Origin: Colletes latitarsis
Taxonomy: Eukaryota > Arthropoda > Insecta > Hymenoptera > Colletidae
Direction: 5' to 3'
NCBI RefSeq assembly: GCF_051014445.1
Contig: NC_135141.1
Location: 28,791,422-28,855,421, forward strand
DNA length: 64,000 bases
Position 1 is the stretch's first letter; every line of letters starts with the position of its first letter. Shown here piece by piece: positions 11,801 to 24,397 of the stretch. The translations under genes were made by a program, and so were the position numbers. The notes beneath the pieces are model-generated. The model saw only the letters and a list, made by a program, of their open reading frames with translations, had not been told where the DNA came from and did no database searches.

Positions 11801-14800
11801 AATGTGTTTTGACTTTTTCGCTCGCATTGTTTCCTTTGTGAAGTTTATCACGTAAAGTGTAGTTTGAAACTAGATAAGCTGAACAAGATGTATAAATGAG
11901 CACCAAGCAAATATACATAATAGACGTTTCAGTATTTTGTCATACTTTTTTTTTGTATTAGAACAAATTATTTATATTTATATATCATTGCCCTGATGTG
12001 AAACATAATATTTTTTATTATTAAGATTAATTCGAGATTTAGTACCACGATTAATATTAAAGACGTCATCATAGTTGATTTGTTACTGCTTCAACACTGT
12101 ATCTGCGATTCTATTGAGCTTGTAAATTGAGTAGGCAACTCACTGTCTGTCGGATGTTACTCGATCGTTACAATATTCTCCCGCGCCTAATACCCCTCTG
12201 TGCTTATTAGTTACGATAGGGTTCTTGTTACAACATTCCACTAGCAGAAATTCTTGTTTCGAGAATAGCAACGATCAAAATGTGAAAAACATTAAAAAGA
12301 TTTCTTTAATTCTTCGTGAAACAGTGTTTCATGAAATTAGAAAATTTAAATGACATTCGAAGGGAATTTAATTTTGAAGTATAAAGTTTTATTATTACTT
12401 ACTCTCATTTGGTTTGACAGTAGCATGAGAACACTTTTGCTGAAGAGTTTATCGTTCGTAGGAACAAGCAATCGATGGATACTCTTTAAAAGATCAGGTA
12501 GAGCGCCCGATCTAGACGAGACACACGTTGTGGCAAAATCCTCCAATGTATATTTTTCATATTTTATTTGTGCCTTGACGTATATTAAGAAATTATTATA
12601 TAAATCGTTAATTTGACCAACGTATTGATCAATTGTTCGTAATTTTTGGTCCAATTGCTCTTGTAACGGCAACTCCGTTAGAAGTTTGGCGACGACCATG
12701 TCAAAGCGTGTTTCCATTTTCTCTTGAAAAATATCAATTTTACTGGACACTCTCGATATTCGATTCTGTATTTCTTTTTCCATTTTGTAAACAAATGGAA
12801 AATTTACATCTTCATTAGGATCTTTGGGACGTATCAATTCCCACGACTCAAGAATGTCTATCATTGTTTCACGGCCGAATCTTACTAATTCTCTTATATC
12901 CATAACACTAAAAGTGTCTGTAAACTGTCCGTTTGTGAACTGTCCTAAACTAATTAGGAAGCAGAAATAAATGATCTTCATATTAATTGCGTTCATCTTC
13001 GCTGGTTAAATTCCAAACTTCTGAGCAAAACGAATTTGAATAGAAAGTAAACCACGATCTTTGCACATGTATATATCACTTATGAAGTCCTGTTCCGTTT
13101 CTCGTTTTCTTTCTTCGTTGACCGATGCTTGGTTGATCCTCTTCTCGTTTTCTTTGTTAATACCACAAGTTTTAAAGAAGCTACAAATAGACGATGGAAA
13201 GAAACAAAGAGTATTTTAGGAAAATATCCATAAAATTGATCGCGCGTGGAAGAGTCCCGTGCAGCTCTTCCAAACTAGGTAGATCGTACTTCGTCCATTA
13301 ACGGCCGAGCCGTTACGAACTGACAACATGGCATTTTGTAGTCTTCCAGTGTTGGGATTGGTCGACTTAGTGGGGGAATACCATGAACATACGAGACGAG
13401 TAATGCATAAGTCACACAATGAATGCGGTGCCTGGATATTTCAGAATTCATGATTCATATTTTTACTCCCCCATGTACAGCATGTTTCTCAAAGAAAATA
13501 TATATATTTCTTTAATCTTAATTATATGTATAAATATATTTCAATGCTTTATGTATACCTTTGAATACCTTAAAATAAAAGTTATTGAAAACCTTGTATT
13601 TTATTCTTAATATATCTGTATATGTTTTATGGTAATTACGAATCAAAGAAATAATTTGCGATAAGACACGATAGGAACGATATTAGTTCGAGTACGAGAC
13701 TGTTTAACGAAAATTCCGTTAGATATTTATAGATCATGCATATATTGCACGATAATGCTTATAGATATGAAATTAAATAATACACTTCAGTAAGACTCCT
13801 ATCATGAAGGCAATTTTTTTTATAGAAATATGCATTTTTTAAATTTATTCTGTAGATTTTTTTATCTTGAACTATGTTCAATGAATATGTTTATTTAGGT
13901 TGCTTTCTACGAAATTTTGAACGGAATATGGGTGCGCAATGGGCTTCAAATTAAAGGGCAAGCTATGACATACATACAATGCAATTTTTGTAATTCCATG
14001 GTGGATGCAGATCTTTATCTTCTGCAAGTGTGTGCAACCAAATTGCAACCAGATGTCTTTCTAAAAACAGTCATTGAAAAGTAATTGTCCCGATATATTA
14101 ATAAATTTATTGTTCTTACATTTAGAATAAAAAATAATCATTATTTTATTCATTTAGGTTTCATGTAAGGGAATGGATGAGCCCCCATTTATATCATCGA
14201 CGTCGGAATAAATTTATAGAAGGAGAACATACTAGTCCCATGTTAGAAAGTTGCTTAACATTTCTAGCTACATTAGTTAATGTTCGAACAAATCTAGGTA
14301 AGGTTTTATGTTACTTTCTTATTGATCGAATAATTCTATAAAACTAATATATAACTTGCTTCAATGTTTGTTTAGGTTTGTCTGATCCTGAAATGTCGTG
14401 TATGGAAATGGTTACTTTATTAAGTATGGGGGACAAGACTCATAGTCAGCTAATGGAGTTAATGCCAGAACGCTGTGGCACCACTCAAAACAGAGATTTT
14501 GAAACTGTATTGGCTGATGTATGATTTATTTTCACTATTTATATCAAATGTTTATTTTTAAATAAACGTAAAACATCACTCATACAATATGGTTTACAGA
14601 TAGCACAGTATAGAGCTCCAAATCTAGAAGCTAGTGGAAATATGCAGCAAGGAATGTATGGCCCTAAACCACGTGTTTGGGAGGAATTGTTTGATCCTCT
14701 ACACGTTTTATTAAGAGCAGTACATAGGAGAGATTCTCAGATATCAATGGATCGTTTTACCGAATAGTGAGCAATCAGTTTTGTCTAAATAATTTGAATT

Positions 14801-17800
14801 CACGGAACATGAAAACTTTTCATGTTTTTTTATTTAATACTAATTTTATTTTAATTTATTCTTTTTCAATGATCATTGTTCTTTCAGTGTCAGACAATCT
14901 GGCAAGTTAAAAAATAGTGCAACACCATGGCCACCATTTAGACATCCTGCCCCTGTTTCACCCGATTATGATGATCCACGGATCGTGTTACGCACCAAAA
15001 TTTTTCATGTCATGATTTTAATAATTCTTTACAAGGCTGTGTACGGACATAATATATCGGAGCATGTCATGGCACTGACTATTTACCTATTAGAAATGGC
15101 AGTAATTACTGCAGAAGTACCAGACAAATCTGTAAGTAATTAATAATTTCATTTGTGTTCAATAATTCTAATTTCATTTCTTTCTTTTCTTTCAATCAGA
15201 TGAATCCTCTGTGTCAGTATACCGGCGATAAGTCGTCTCGTATAATACAAAATATGGATCTAATCAGTTGGTATAAGACTGACAATTTGTCTGAAAATCT
15301 AAGAACTGTAATACCTAGAGTTATTAAAGTCCAAGAGTCAGAGCCAGATAGCTCGGACAGTGAGTAAACTTATTAATAAATTACTTATCTTTACTTGTTC
15401 CTCTCATTTAATGTCTATGTTTTACATTGAATTGTCTTACACTTCTCTTTCTTCAGGTGATATGGAATGGGAAATTCAAGGTGAAATGACTGAAGTCGCA
15501 ACTTCGCTTATGTTAAATGATGGAACAGATGAAAGTTCCTTGGAAGTTTTGTCTCTTCCATCATTACCTCCTTTATCAGCTTTACCCAGAACAAATAGTA
15601 AGTTTTAATTTATAATTTTTCATAATATTCAAATTAAAAACAATTAAAATACAACTAGAAAAAAACAAATTGTAATTACTTATAAATTTAATATTACATA
15701 ACGTAATAATTTGTAGCTCGATTTCATATGACTATTGTACCTGAGGATGGAATTGTTGCTATATCAGATGCTAATAGTGAAGATGACTTAATTCCACTAC
15801 AAAGAGCTTTGCCACCATCCACTGAAGAAGAATCCATGGCTGTAGCACTTGAATCGTCTCCATCAATCAGTATGTTACATTCTGTCTTTTTCATTTAATT
15901 TAGGTGTCAAAAATTTTCCTACAATTTTCCCTTATTCAGCCGTAGGTTTAGCTAGATTCCTAATATTTATTAATTGTATATAGATATGGTCAGCGGTCAA
16001 CCCGCATTACCACCTGCACCTCAACGGCCCGTTGTTATGGCTGGCAATGAAATTGTTCCTGCTCAAACAGTTTATTCGAGATTGAGCACTTCTGAAATAA
16101 CAACAACAGAAATTGTTCCATCTACGTCAAAGAGAAGAGAACTACTAGTAATAATTCACGCTTATTTATATTACACTATGTACTTTTTAATTTATCATCG
16201 CTTCGGTTTATTATTCATACGATGAACTTCTTTATTTTAGGGTGGACAATTGCAACCAAAAACAGTGAAAGCAGGCGAGAGTATAATTTCGTTACTTTTG
16301 AGGTTACATTCGCAATTATCGGGCGTTCCGGACAGTTATAATCCGGAACAAAGTGCAATGTCGGATAACGAAGCTAGTAGTAGTTCAGCTGCACAACCAA
16401 AAGAATCAAGAATCGGTGATGGCCCGTTCTTTATCTCGCAGCTACTTAACAAGATAGCAAATCTAGATCCCATGTGCAAAGATGCTATTATTGACACTAG
16501 AAACAAGCTATGGCCGCGTATGCAGGAGTGCGAAGGTAAACAGCGAGAAAAAGAACATCAGGAAAGAGAAGAAAGACGAAGACGGGCGAAAGAAAGACAG
16601 CAGAAACTTATGGCTGAATTTGCTAATAAGCAGAAGCAGTTTATGGAAAAAGCAATGAAAACAGGTAAAATAAACACGAAAACTGAGTATTAAAAATGAC
16701 ATTCCTAAATTAACTTATAACTTGTAGAGGAAGCAGGAGTGTCCGGTATGGATTGGGATCAAGACGACAATACAACCAAATTAACTAGCAAAAAGGAATA
16801 TGACTGTGTTATTTGTAACCAAACTACTCCCAGCAGCGAAGATGCACCGATGGGTCTTGTTGTATTAGTTCAAGTAATAAATAAATATCTCTAGTTAATA
16901 CTAAATCCTTATTGCGATATCGGTGTAATACTTTCTTACGTATTCTGATTTTAGGCAACAAGTGTTATTGGTCATGAGCGACAACAACCGGAAAGACTGG
17001 TCTTCCCTACTTCTGACGATGATCCGCCTATACCAAAGGGTGACACACGTGGTGCCTATTTTGATCGTAGATTGGATGAAATGAATCGCCATTTCGATGC
17101 TGTAAATATTGAAATCTTAATTCGTAATACTTAGAATACGATCAAATGTAAATCGTGTAAATTTGTATTTGATCATTGTAGGTTTCATGGCTATTGTCTG
17201 TTAATTTGGGTTGGGAAGGCGGTGTTCATGTTCAAACATGTGGACACCACTTGCATCTAACTTGTTTAAAGTCATATCTACAGTCTCTTCGTAACCAACA
17301 AAGACATCAAAGTCTTGCAGTGGACAGTGGCGAATATTTGTGTCCACTTTGTCGGCAGTTAGCTAATTCTGTTCTCCCACTTTCTCCGCGATTGGGAGAT
17401 CGTGCGGCAGTGGTGCGGTCTTACCATACCCCTTTTGCTACAATACTCTCACAATTAAATAATTTTTTGAAAGAGATACAACGAAATCCAGTAAGTTTAT
17501 GAAACTTTTATTAATTAGATTAGCAATGAAACTAATACTGTATTGCTATGAATCTCAACGCTAATAAGCATCTAAAGATTCTTTGATGATCGCGTCATAT
17601 TTACTATTTAGGTTTCGACAAATTTGACTGCGGAAATGGGAAGAGCTATGGAGGATATGACGAATTGCACATATTTCCAATATAAACAAAAGAACTGTTC
17701 TCCTAGTCATCAAAGCTTGTTCCTCTTTGTAACTTCTGTAGCTCGAACTAATTTTGAAGTTGAACTTGTTCAACGTGGTGGGTCATTGTGCATCCCCCCA

Positions 17801-19712
17801 CCCAATACAATACCCTTGACACCAAAACGTGATTGCATTGGTAAGTTCGTTTCATTATTAACAATAAGCCATTGTTACTCAGAATTTTAGCTGCCGTAAC
17901 AGATACTGATTAAATTAGAGATAAGATAAAATACTATTTTATTTTCAGTTGCACTTCTTCACGTTTTGGCTATGCATGCAAGAGTATTGACAGCGTGGCC
18001 GGTACATCACACTTGGCAACAGTTGACTGGAATACCTGCTGTACCTGCGACGCCATTAGCTCTCACACCTCATGAGAGAGAAGTTCCTTTACTTCTCAGA
18101 GATCCAACTGCACTTCTTATACAATTTATATTATTGCTTCCCTTGCATTTGGATCAAAGTATGCGCATAAATGTTCCTATTATGTATTTACTGTGCTGGG
18201 TTTTTTTAATTATTGATACAATTAAATAACATATTATTTTCAGCGTATTTCTCTAGCGTGGTAAAAGTAATATACAACTTATTGTACTATCAAGTAATAT
18301 TACAAATAAGTTGTGGCTTCACGCAAGCAGAAAGAAACGCAATTATGAGGAGAATCAAACGCAACGATCGGAGAATAAAATGCAATGATCTGATGCCGTC
18401 AGAAACTATACTCTGTAGAATTATTGAATATTTCGATGAAAGTGCACTCTATCGTTCAGACGATGTTACGCCGTATGCAAGAGATAATATGGACATCATC
18501 GAGATGCAGGTTGGTGCGAATAATTGATAATTTAATTATAATTGTTAGGATAATGTAATTGCTCTTACATATGAAAAAATATTTCAATGACTACCTTCTC
18601 CTCACGATTATAATTGTACTTATTGAGAAGTAATCACAATTTAGTTTTTATCGTATTTTTGTTATATATTATTATCATTGCATCTTTAATTATGTTATTT
18701 CAGATACGATCTATGTGCTTGCCATTCTTACGAGTAGCTGCACTGCTTCGCTATCATTTATATGAAGAACCTTTACCCTTAGTTAGGACACCACAGTCTG
18801 AATACACGAGATTAATTCGTTACTTGAACTTAGTTTCTAGAGATACAAATTCATCTACCTTCAATTCAACGCAAACTTTGAACTGGCAAGACAGCGAAGC
18901 AAATGTTTCGGTACCTCGTCTATGGTGTGATCAGTTGCTTGCTTTTGTAAATCAAAGCGATGCAGCAAGAAATTTAATAATGGAACAACACATATCATGG
19001 CAGGTACCGAAATTACTCAGTCTTCCGAGAGAATACGAGAAAATTTTTACGGTAAGAATTACATAAATAAAACGCATCTATCGCTATCCAAGTGTCTTTA
19101 TTAGAATTTTATTAATTATTGTTTCTTCCTTTTTTTATTTTATAGTACTACCATGAACGACCATGTCGTAAATGTCATTCAATTCCACAAGAGATTAGCA
19201 TCTGTTTGTTGTGTGGAACTATTGTTTGTCTAAAACAAAATTGTTGCAAACAGATGAATGTCTGCGAAGCTGTTCAAGTGAGTACTATATCTATATACAT
19301 ATTTCTTTACTTGTCCTTTTTGTTTATTTTTTTAAATTCAATTATTGTTAATTGTATGTAGCATTCGATCGATTGCGGAGGTGGAACTGGTATATATCTG
19401 GTAGTAACGTCAACTTATATTATTGTAATTCGGGGTCGGCGAGCCTGTTTATGGGGCTCTCTGTATCTCGACGACTTTGAAGAAGAAGACAGAGATCTGA
19501 AGTACGTAATTTATTTCAAAATAGTTTGTTACTTTACAAAACATTATTAGAAAAATTGTAAAACGTTGTTCAATTTATTAATATTTCATTATAGACGCGG
19601 AAAACCTTTGTATCTAAGTCAAGACAGATATCAATTATTGGAACAGCAGTGGCTAGCGCATAGATTTGATCACACGAAAAAAACATGGGTATGGCATCGT
19701 GATGCGCTGTGA
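2883..19712 (+). CDS. Ubr3: E3 ubiquitin-protein ligase UBR3, 29 coding exons
   Basis: UBR-box E3 ligase that attaches ubiquitin to targets and is related to the N-recognin family. Exons: 2883-3117, 3803-4016, 4084-4212, 4299-4564, 4650-4894, 4971-5088, 5162-5341, 5422-5648, 6423-6578, 13899-14080, 14158-14297, 14376-14518, 14600-14766, 14888-15131, 15200-15359, 15457-15597, 15717-15869, 15984-16147, 16241-16664, 16728-16873, 16955-17101, 17182-17490, 17612-17840, 17949-18158, 18244-18509, 18704-19051, 19146-19277, 19362-19501, 19595-19712. The sum is 5733 nt, 1910 residues, with every junction GT-AG and in phase, close to the length of vertebrate UBR3. The UBR zinc box is at about residues 88-156 (CRTCGISPCMSLC, GGACDCGD). 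A charged RQKLMAEFANKQKQF-type helix precedes a long-loop RING-H2 (C1256xxC, TCGHH near 1347-1350, CPLC 1381-1384). A Cys-rich C-terminal cap follows. YDNATTCGLVWTPNFVAYRC distinguishes it from UBR1/2. An in-frame ATG at 2793 exists, but 2883 (GCGATGGCC) looks better. Confidence 0.96.
5923..6152. repeat. Long palindromic hairpin (MITE-like) in Ubr3 intron 8
   Basis: Two arms of roughly 95-105 bp, 5923-6030 and 6050-6152, are imperfect inverted copies of each other. The outer match is TTCATTGTGGTAT against ATACCTATCACAATGAA, and the core match is GCACCGAGTGATCGACAATG against CATTGTTGATCACTCGGTGC. The arms differ by small indels. No coding capacity is present. It is most likely a foldback or MITE-type element and would form a strong hairpin in the Ubr3 pre-mRNA. 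Confidence 0.8.
6224..6248. repeat. (ATCG)n microsatellite
   Basis: About six tandem copies of the self-complementary tetramer TCGA/ATCG lie in Ubr3 intron 8, just downstream of the foldback element. Confidence 0.9.
7145..9674 (-). CDS. Secreted insect-family protein nested in Ubr3 (DUF4803-like, tentative)
   Basis: A minus-strand gene whose eight exons I joined: 9159-9674, 8890-9031, 8670-8810, 8374-8605, 8095-8304, 7784-8022, 7583-7712 and 7145-7487. The sum is 1953 nt, 650 residues. A signal peptide (residues 1-22, hydrophobic SLLLFLSVIW) is followed by a helical region, then DASSQICSEQQSLQQLLYNL and IKGYSMIHFSYMLLRLYNPG, a Cys-rich segment and a Trp/Cys motif SWWRWLFWHCSYCFCYCD at about 374-391. 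The second half looks beta-rich (IIHIQIQEGELMPRG, GIKFRTIGSHLNLEI). The architecture recalls insect-restricted extracellular proteins of unknown function; I associate it with DUF4803 from memory only. All junctions are in phase. Exon 4 needs an unusual donor (TTC then GTTTTAC at 8373) to keep the frame. Function unknown; extracellular location inferred. Confidence 0.82.
9675..12402. other. Intronic spacer between the two candidate first exons
   Basis: AT-rich sequence with short frames open on both strands, none of them resembling a known family or carrying a matching splice pattern. The region around 11000-11560 is less AT-rich and includes a pyrimidine run (TTTCCTCCCCCCTTCCCTT, near 11454). 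It could hold promoter sequence for the nested gene, but nothing decisive is visible. Confidence 0.4.
12403..12996 (-). CDS. Alternative first exon (or paralogous start) of the nested secreted gene
   Basis: This single exon opens with a signal peptide (MKIIYFCFLISLGQFTNG, starting at the second in-frame ATG, 12981; the first is at 12996). It encodes 198 residues of amphipathic, helix-rich sequence ending LLSNQMR before a strong donor GTAAGT at 12402. It ends in phase 0, exactly like the other first exon at 9159-9674, and its tail (IHRLLVPTNDKLF) resembles that exon's tail (IADFIIHDKLF). Splicing to the exon at 9031 would give a 676-residue isoform. I found no other downstream exon set for it between 9680 and 12400. 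The alternative is a decayed paralogue whose remaining exons are lost. Confidence 0.65.
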
Positions 19713-22700
19713 CCTTTTTAGGGCGTTATAAAACCGATTATTTTTTAAACAAGTTGAAGACTTTCAACAGATTTATTCCCATACAATGCCTCGCCAAAAA
19801 ATAACAGCGCTTTAAGAATTAACAGATCGCTCGAATACTGTATGGATATATTTATTATGATGCAAGTAAGTAGACATAATATCGAATGAAAGTATTATTA
19901 AAAAAAAAAAAAAAGAAAAAACGAGGTGAGAGCTGAACTAAAACTGTTTATAGTCACAACACCTGAAAGATTATATCTGAAAAAATGTATGTTTTGAATT
20001 AAACCTTGTACATTTTATTTAAGAAAAAAATATATATATAAATTACGTCCTTATAAAAAAGTACTTATTTAGTGCGTAGCATTTGTACTTTAGAGACGGA
20101 AATGATTGAATTTGTTAAACGAAATTTCGATTATTGCTAGAAAGTGAATTAGGTTATGTTACGAAAAATAACTAATTTCATATTATTAGTGAAATCATTT
20201 TTTTTTTTTCTTGAGGTGGATTAAATTTAATGTGTGCCTTTTTTGATGTAAGAAAAAAATACAAAAAGAAAATCCGTTATGTCCTATAATTTATTACTGT
20301 AATTACTTTACTGATTATTAAAAACTCCTTATTTCAGAACCGTATTTTGTATTTGGTTTATTCAGAAATGGAATTTTCTAGTTTACCATAACTCATTATT
20401 GTAAACTAAAAGATATAGTGCGTTATACTAGATTTGTAAACGTGACGAAATCGAAGACTGACGTCTTTATTATAGGGACTCTGTTTCTGAATAAATTTAA
20501 TAACGAACCGAGCACGATACTAAAATATCTGTATAATTTATTGTCGTATCTAATTTGAATCTGAACTGTTCAGGTAAAGCAATAATGTTGATTATGATTG
20601 TGCATGGATTGTTAGCTACAAGGTGAAGGGAAAAATTTTCATGTATACATGAAATTGGCAGAAGTATTGTCTTAATAAGGAACAATTCTATAAAGCGATA
20701 TTTTAGTCGTAACGAGAACAACGTGCAAATTATGTTCAGCATATCGAATTAACAACTTTTCATTATTAATAAATGACCAGAGTCAACAGTGTAGTGATAA
20801 GTAAAGGTTGTTGTTAACACCGCATAAACATTATTATTGTAAAATTTCCTTTTGTAAAAATAGCTTTTGTTCGAATTTCATCATGCGAATTATTCGTAGC
20901 AGTTCATAGAAGGCTGTAATCATTATGTCACGAATCAGTGAAAACTTGCGATTCAGACAATATTTGATGCATTATTTTTCTCTATGCATATTATGGGCTG
21001 TGTATATTAAACTACATAAATTCATTTTATCGAACGAACTATGTATCTACTCGCTGAATTTTTTCGCACCGGTGCATAAATACTAATTAACTGATTAAAC
21101 TGTGGCAAATAAGTTGTTATTGCTTCAGAAAAAGCAAATTTATGCATTCATTTACATAACAAAAATTTCCTGTCGGAACTTTGCTCTCGCGTAAGACTTT
21201 GATACTCACTAAAACAGTGTTTGCGTAACACACCTTCTGTTGAAGATTTTTGACTTTTGTGATACTACAATTATTGAGACAGAAAATTGCTTCTTCTAGA
21301 CGCAGGTCACTGTAAATATGTAATAATGATAGGACGCCACACAATACAATTATTAGTTCATGCAAGATAATCTGTATATAGTTAAATATTTTTAGGAATG
21401 TCCGCGTATAACATTAAGAATTTACGTACATCACGTTAAAAAGTGCTAAAACGTAAATAATAATAGCAATTATCAACTTTGTTCAATGTATAAATAAAAG
21501 CAATTCTATTAAATGAAAAAACTTTCCGTGTGATATGCAACTATTTTTTAAGCTGTGTGTAAAGTAAATAGAGAAAGATGAATAATTATTTTTATTTCTT
21601 AGATAATTATTACAGGTATTTTATGCTATTGGGAGATGAGATTTGATTGCGAATAGGATGAAACCCAGTAAACATAGATCTAATGATTATTACAACGTTG
21701 TTTATATCAAAATCATTTTCTGCCTTCGATACGGAAATGGATATCTATTTATATGAGAGCATTCTTACCATTCAACGCGATCTACATTTCATAAAAGAGA
21801 ATACTACTAATGTTATTATTATACCTTACTTATTCTTCCTAACTATAGACATGTCTATTATTTAAATTGTTTTTATTATTTTAATAAATGTTTATTATTT
21901 TTTTTAACTCATTGTTTATAAATATGACAGTAAAAGAAAAATGCCGACTAACTTGTACGCGTTAGTAAACGGAAACTGTACTACTTATCTGTACAAGAAT
22001 AAGTTTTATTATAATTTGTCGAAATTATGTCCCGTTGAATCATCGAGTATTATGTAATGAAGATGCTTATACAGACTTGACAATTTTCGAATGAAATCCA
22101 CAGATCTTTAATGCGAATTTGTTTACTTTCTTACTATTCAAATTGTTTTCCTTAAAAGATTAGATTATTAACATTTCTATGTGTTATGATGTTTATCCTT
22201 TTCACTGAAATACCAGATATTTCACACACAATAAAAATGATCTATAATAACGACAAATTCTCAAAAAGCATCTACATTACTTACATTGCATTAATTACTC
22301 CATGATCGTTGAGAAAGAAAAAAAATTAACTGTTTTTCATATCTTTAACTTACGTTTTCAAAGTTACAAATATTTCTGTTACCATTACAATTACATTGAA
22401 AAGGCAAAGAGAAAATATTACAATTACTTCTTTTATTATAGATATACCTTAAACGCAACAATTTTGTTAAATCATGTTCACATTATATAATAGTTACTGT
22501 GCTATAATAACAAAACTAAAATTTCTCTCGTGGAACTCCCATAATCTAGATCTAAAAATTCAGAAATTTATAAAATGCAAATACATTGCCAAATATTACT
22601 AATGGACAAATCTGATAACATTAACATATGATCATTTCTTTTCCATTAATTCTGTTTTGTTTTGCTTGTGATGAATGAGTGTCATAGCATGAAATTGATC

Positions 22701-22885
22701 GTTGATGGTCCTTAAACTTGCCTCGATACAGGAATGTAGAACAGCACATCAAAATGTTACATAAAAAACCAAATTACATAATGCTTTTTTAACATACATA
22801 TACATACTGATAAACTTGTCCATTTCTTTATGATAGTCACTTTCACTTTAGAAGACATTAAAACTGAATAATAGATTTAATTTCT
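19713..22885. other. Ubr3 3' UTR and convergent intergenic region
   Basis: AT-rich region between the Ubr3 stop and the SUMO stop on the opposite strand. It contains homopolymer A runs (19900-19920) and several AATAAA/TTTATT hexamers serving either strand, for example near 20490. Open frames here are short and unrecognised. I see no gene. Confidence 0.5.
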
Positions 22886-24397
22886 TCAGTAATGACCACC
22901 TGTTTGTTCTTGGTATACTTCAATTACATCATCATTTTCCATTTCCAACTGAAAATATAATTTATGCATTTACATATTGTTGTAGTAAACCTTCGTTTTA
23001 TGCAAGTTTTTACTTTGTTTTACAGAATATTTAATTTAAACATTTATAAAATCGTACTTACCTGCTTTGGTGTTTCATCATCATTAATTCTTTTACCATC
23101 AAAAAGAAACCTGAGTGATGTCATAGGAACACCCTAAACGAAATTTAGTAATTTCATATAAACTTTCATTTCTGTATGTATGTTTAAATTATATGCTCTT
23201 AATAATATACAATATTAAAAATATCTGTGTTAGTGTACAGAGAATGATACCTTATGAAAAAATAAATCAAAAATAAAATTTAATTCAAAGCTTTATCTTG
23301 GAAACTTAACCAGTTATGCATGAACTTGACTGAACCTCAAGTTCACACACCTTGATATATATTTTTACTTATGTGTTTCTGCTATTTTATTATCAACATT
23401 AATTAGTATCTATAAATCTTTTGATAAGACTATATTCTAGCAAATAACAGTCTTGTTGCTGCTTTCAATGAATGTTGGTATACTGAGTTCTCTGGCTAAT
23501 GTTATTATTATATTCACCAGTATATAAGAAACAATATTTATACAATTCTTTATGGTACCTTTCATAGACATTTTTAAACCATGATCATGCCAATGTTTAC
23601 TATAATCCTGTGTATAAAGTCAAGGTTTAATCAAATGCATGCAAAACCAGATGAGTTTTCAAAATTAATTTTCTTAAAACAAGTCTTGCAGAAAAACTTT
23701 ACTTAATTTTTTCACGAGAGATCATCCCCTACCTACCGGTTCATTATCTTGTGGTACATGCAAAGTGAAATACTTTTCAATTTTAATGATCTTGAACCAT
23801 AATAAATACTTTAAATTGTATACTTTGGAAAGTATAGAAAAAATAATTCAGAATATACATAGGACATTTGAATAACTTATCGTACATTCTACAAAAAGTT
23901 AAACTGTTTAGCACAAATTTTGTTGAACCCCTAAAGACTACTTTAAAATAATGTACCCACCATAAAAAACTGATAAAATATTGTTTTATTTTACTTTTAT
24001 TTAAAAAAAAAAAGAGGGACTAACCACACGATCGCTGTACGACTTCTTGAGTTTACCCATCTGAGTAGTCATCTTTACCCTAAAATGAATTTCATTGCTG
24101 TCCTAAAAAAAAAAAGAAGTGAAACGTTAATGCCGGTTACGGGACGTCGTTATAGGAAGGTGTAAATATGGAAAATAAAATCGGTGATTCTTACGTTCCC
24201 AACGACTTTAAGCTTGATGTATTCAGAATTCGCGTCGCCTGGGCCGGCTTCGGGTTTTTGCTCCTACACGCAAGGTTAGACTGATTAGATTCGATGTATG
24301 ATCGAACATTTTGATATTACGACACATTTAAACCGCGAGATATTATTATTAATATATCGTTCAAGAAAGTGGCCAAACTCACCTGATTATCGGACAT
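22886..24397 (-). CDS. SUMO: SUMO (small ubiquitin-like modifier)
   Basis: Ubiquitin-like modifier that is conjugated to lysines through the SAE1/2-UBC9 pathway, mostly in the nucleus. The minus-strand exons are 24383-24397, 24195-24263, 24025-24102, 23062-23133 and 22886-22948. The sum is 297 nt, 98 residues. All introns are GT-AG and all junctions fall between codons. The protein begins MSDNQEQKPEAGPGDANSEY, carries the beta-grasp core (IHFRVKMTTQMGKLKKSYSD, LRFLFDGKRINDDETPKQLE) and ends DDVIEVYQEQTGGHY. The mature GG is at 95-96, leaving a two-residue HY tail for SENP cleavage. It is most like the SUMO2/3 type. No canonical hydrophobic-KxE acceptor site is visible in the N-terminal tail (QKPE instead), so chain formation may be weak. 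Length and sequence are intact. Confidence 0.97.

Larger units (their letters stand above)
6579..13898 (+). other. Giant Ubr3 intron 9 hosting a nested gene
   Basis: The intron runs from a GTGAGT donor at 6579 to a TATTTAG acceptor ending at 13898, about 7.3 kb, whereas almost all other Ubr3 introns are 60-800 bp. It contains the complete minus-strand secreted-protein gene (7145-9674) and a second candidate first exon (12403-12996). Stretches 6580-7140, 9680-12400 and 13000-13890 are AT-rich, and I see no further coding sequence in them. Confidence 0.9.

Noticed and set aside
16508..16702. Phe/Ser-rich minus-strand frame
   Set aside because: It is the antisense of the charged Lys/Glu/Arg helix of Ubr3 exon 19.
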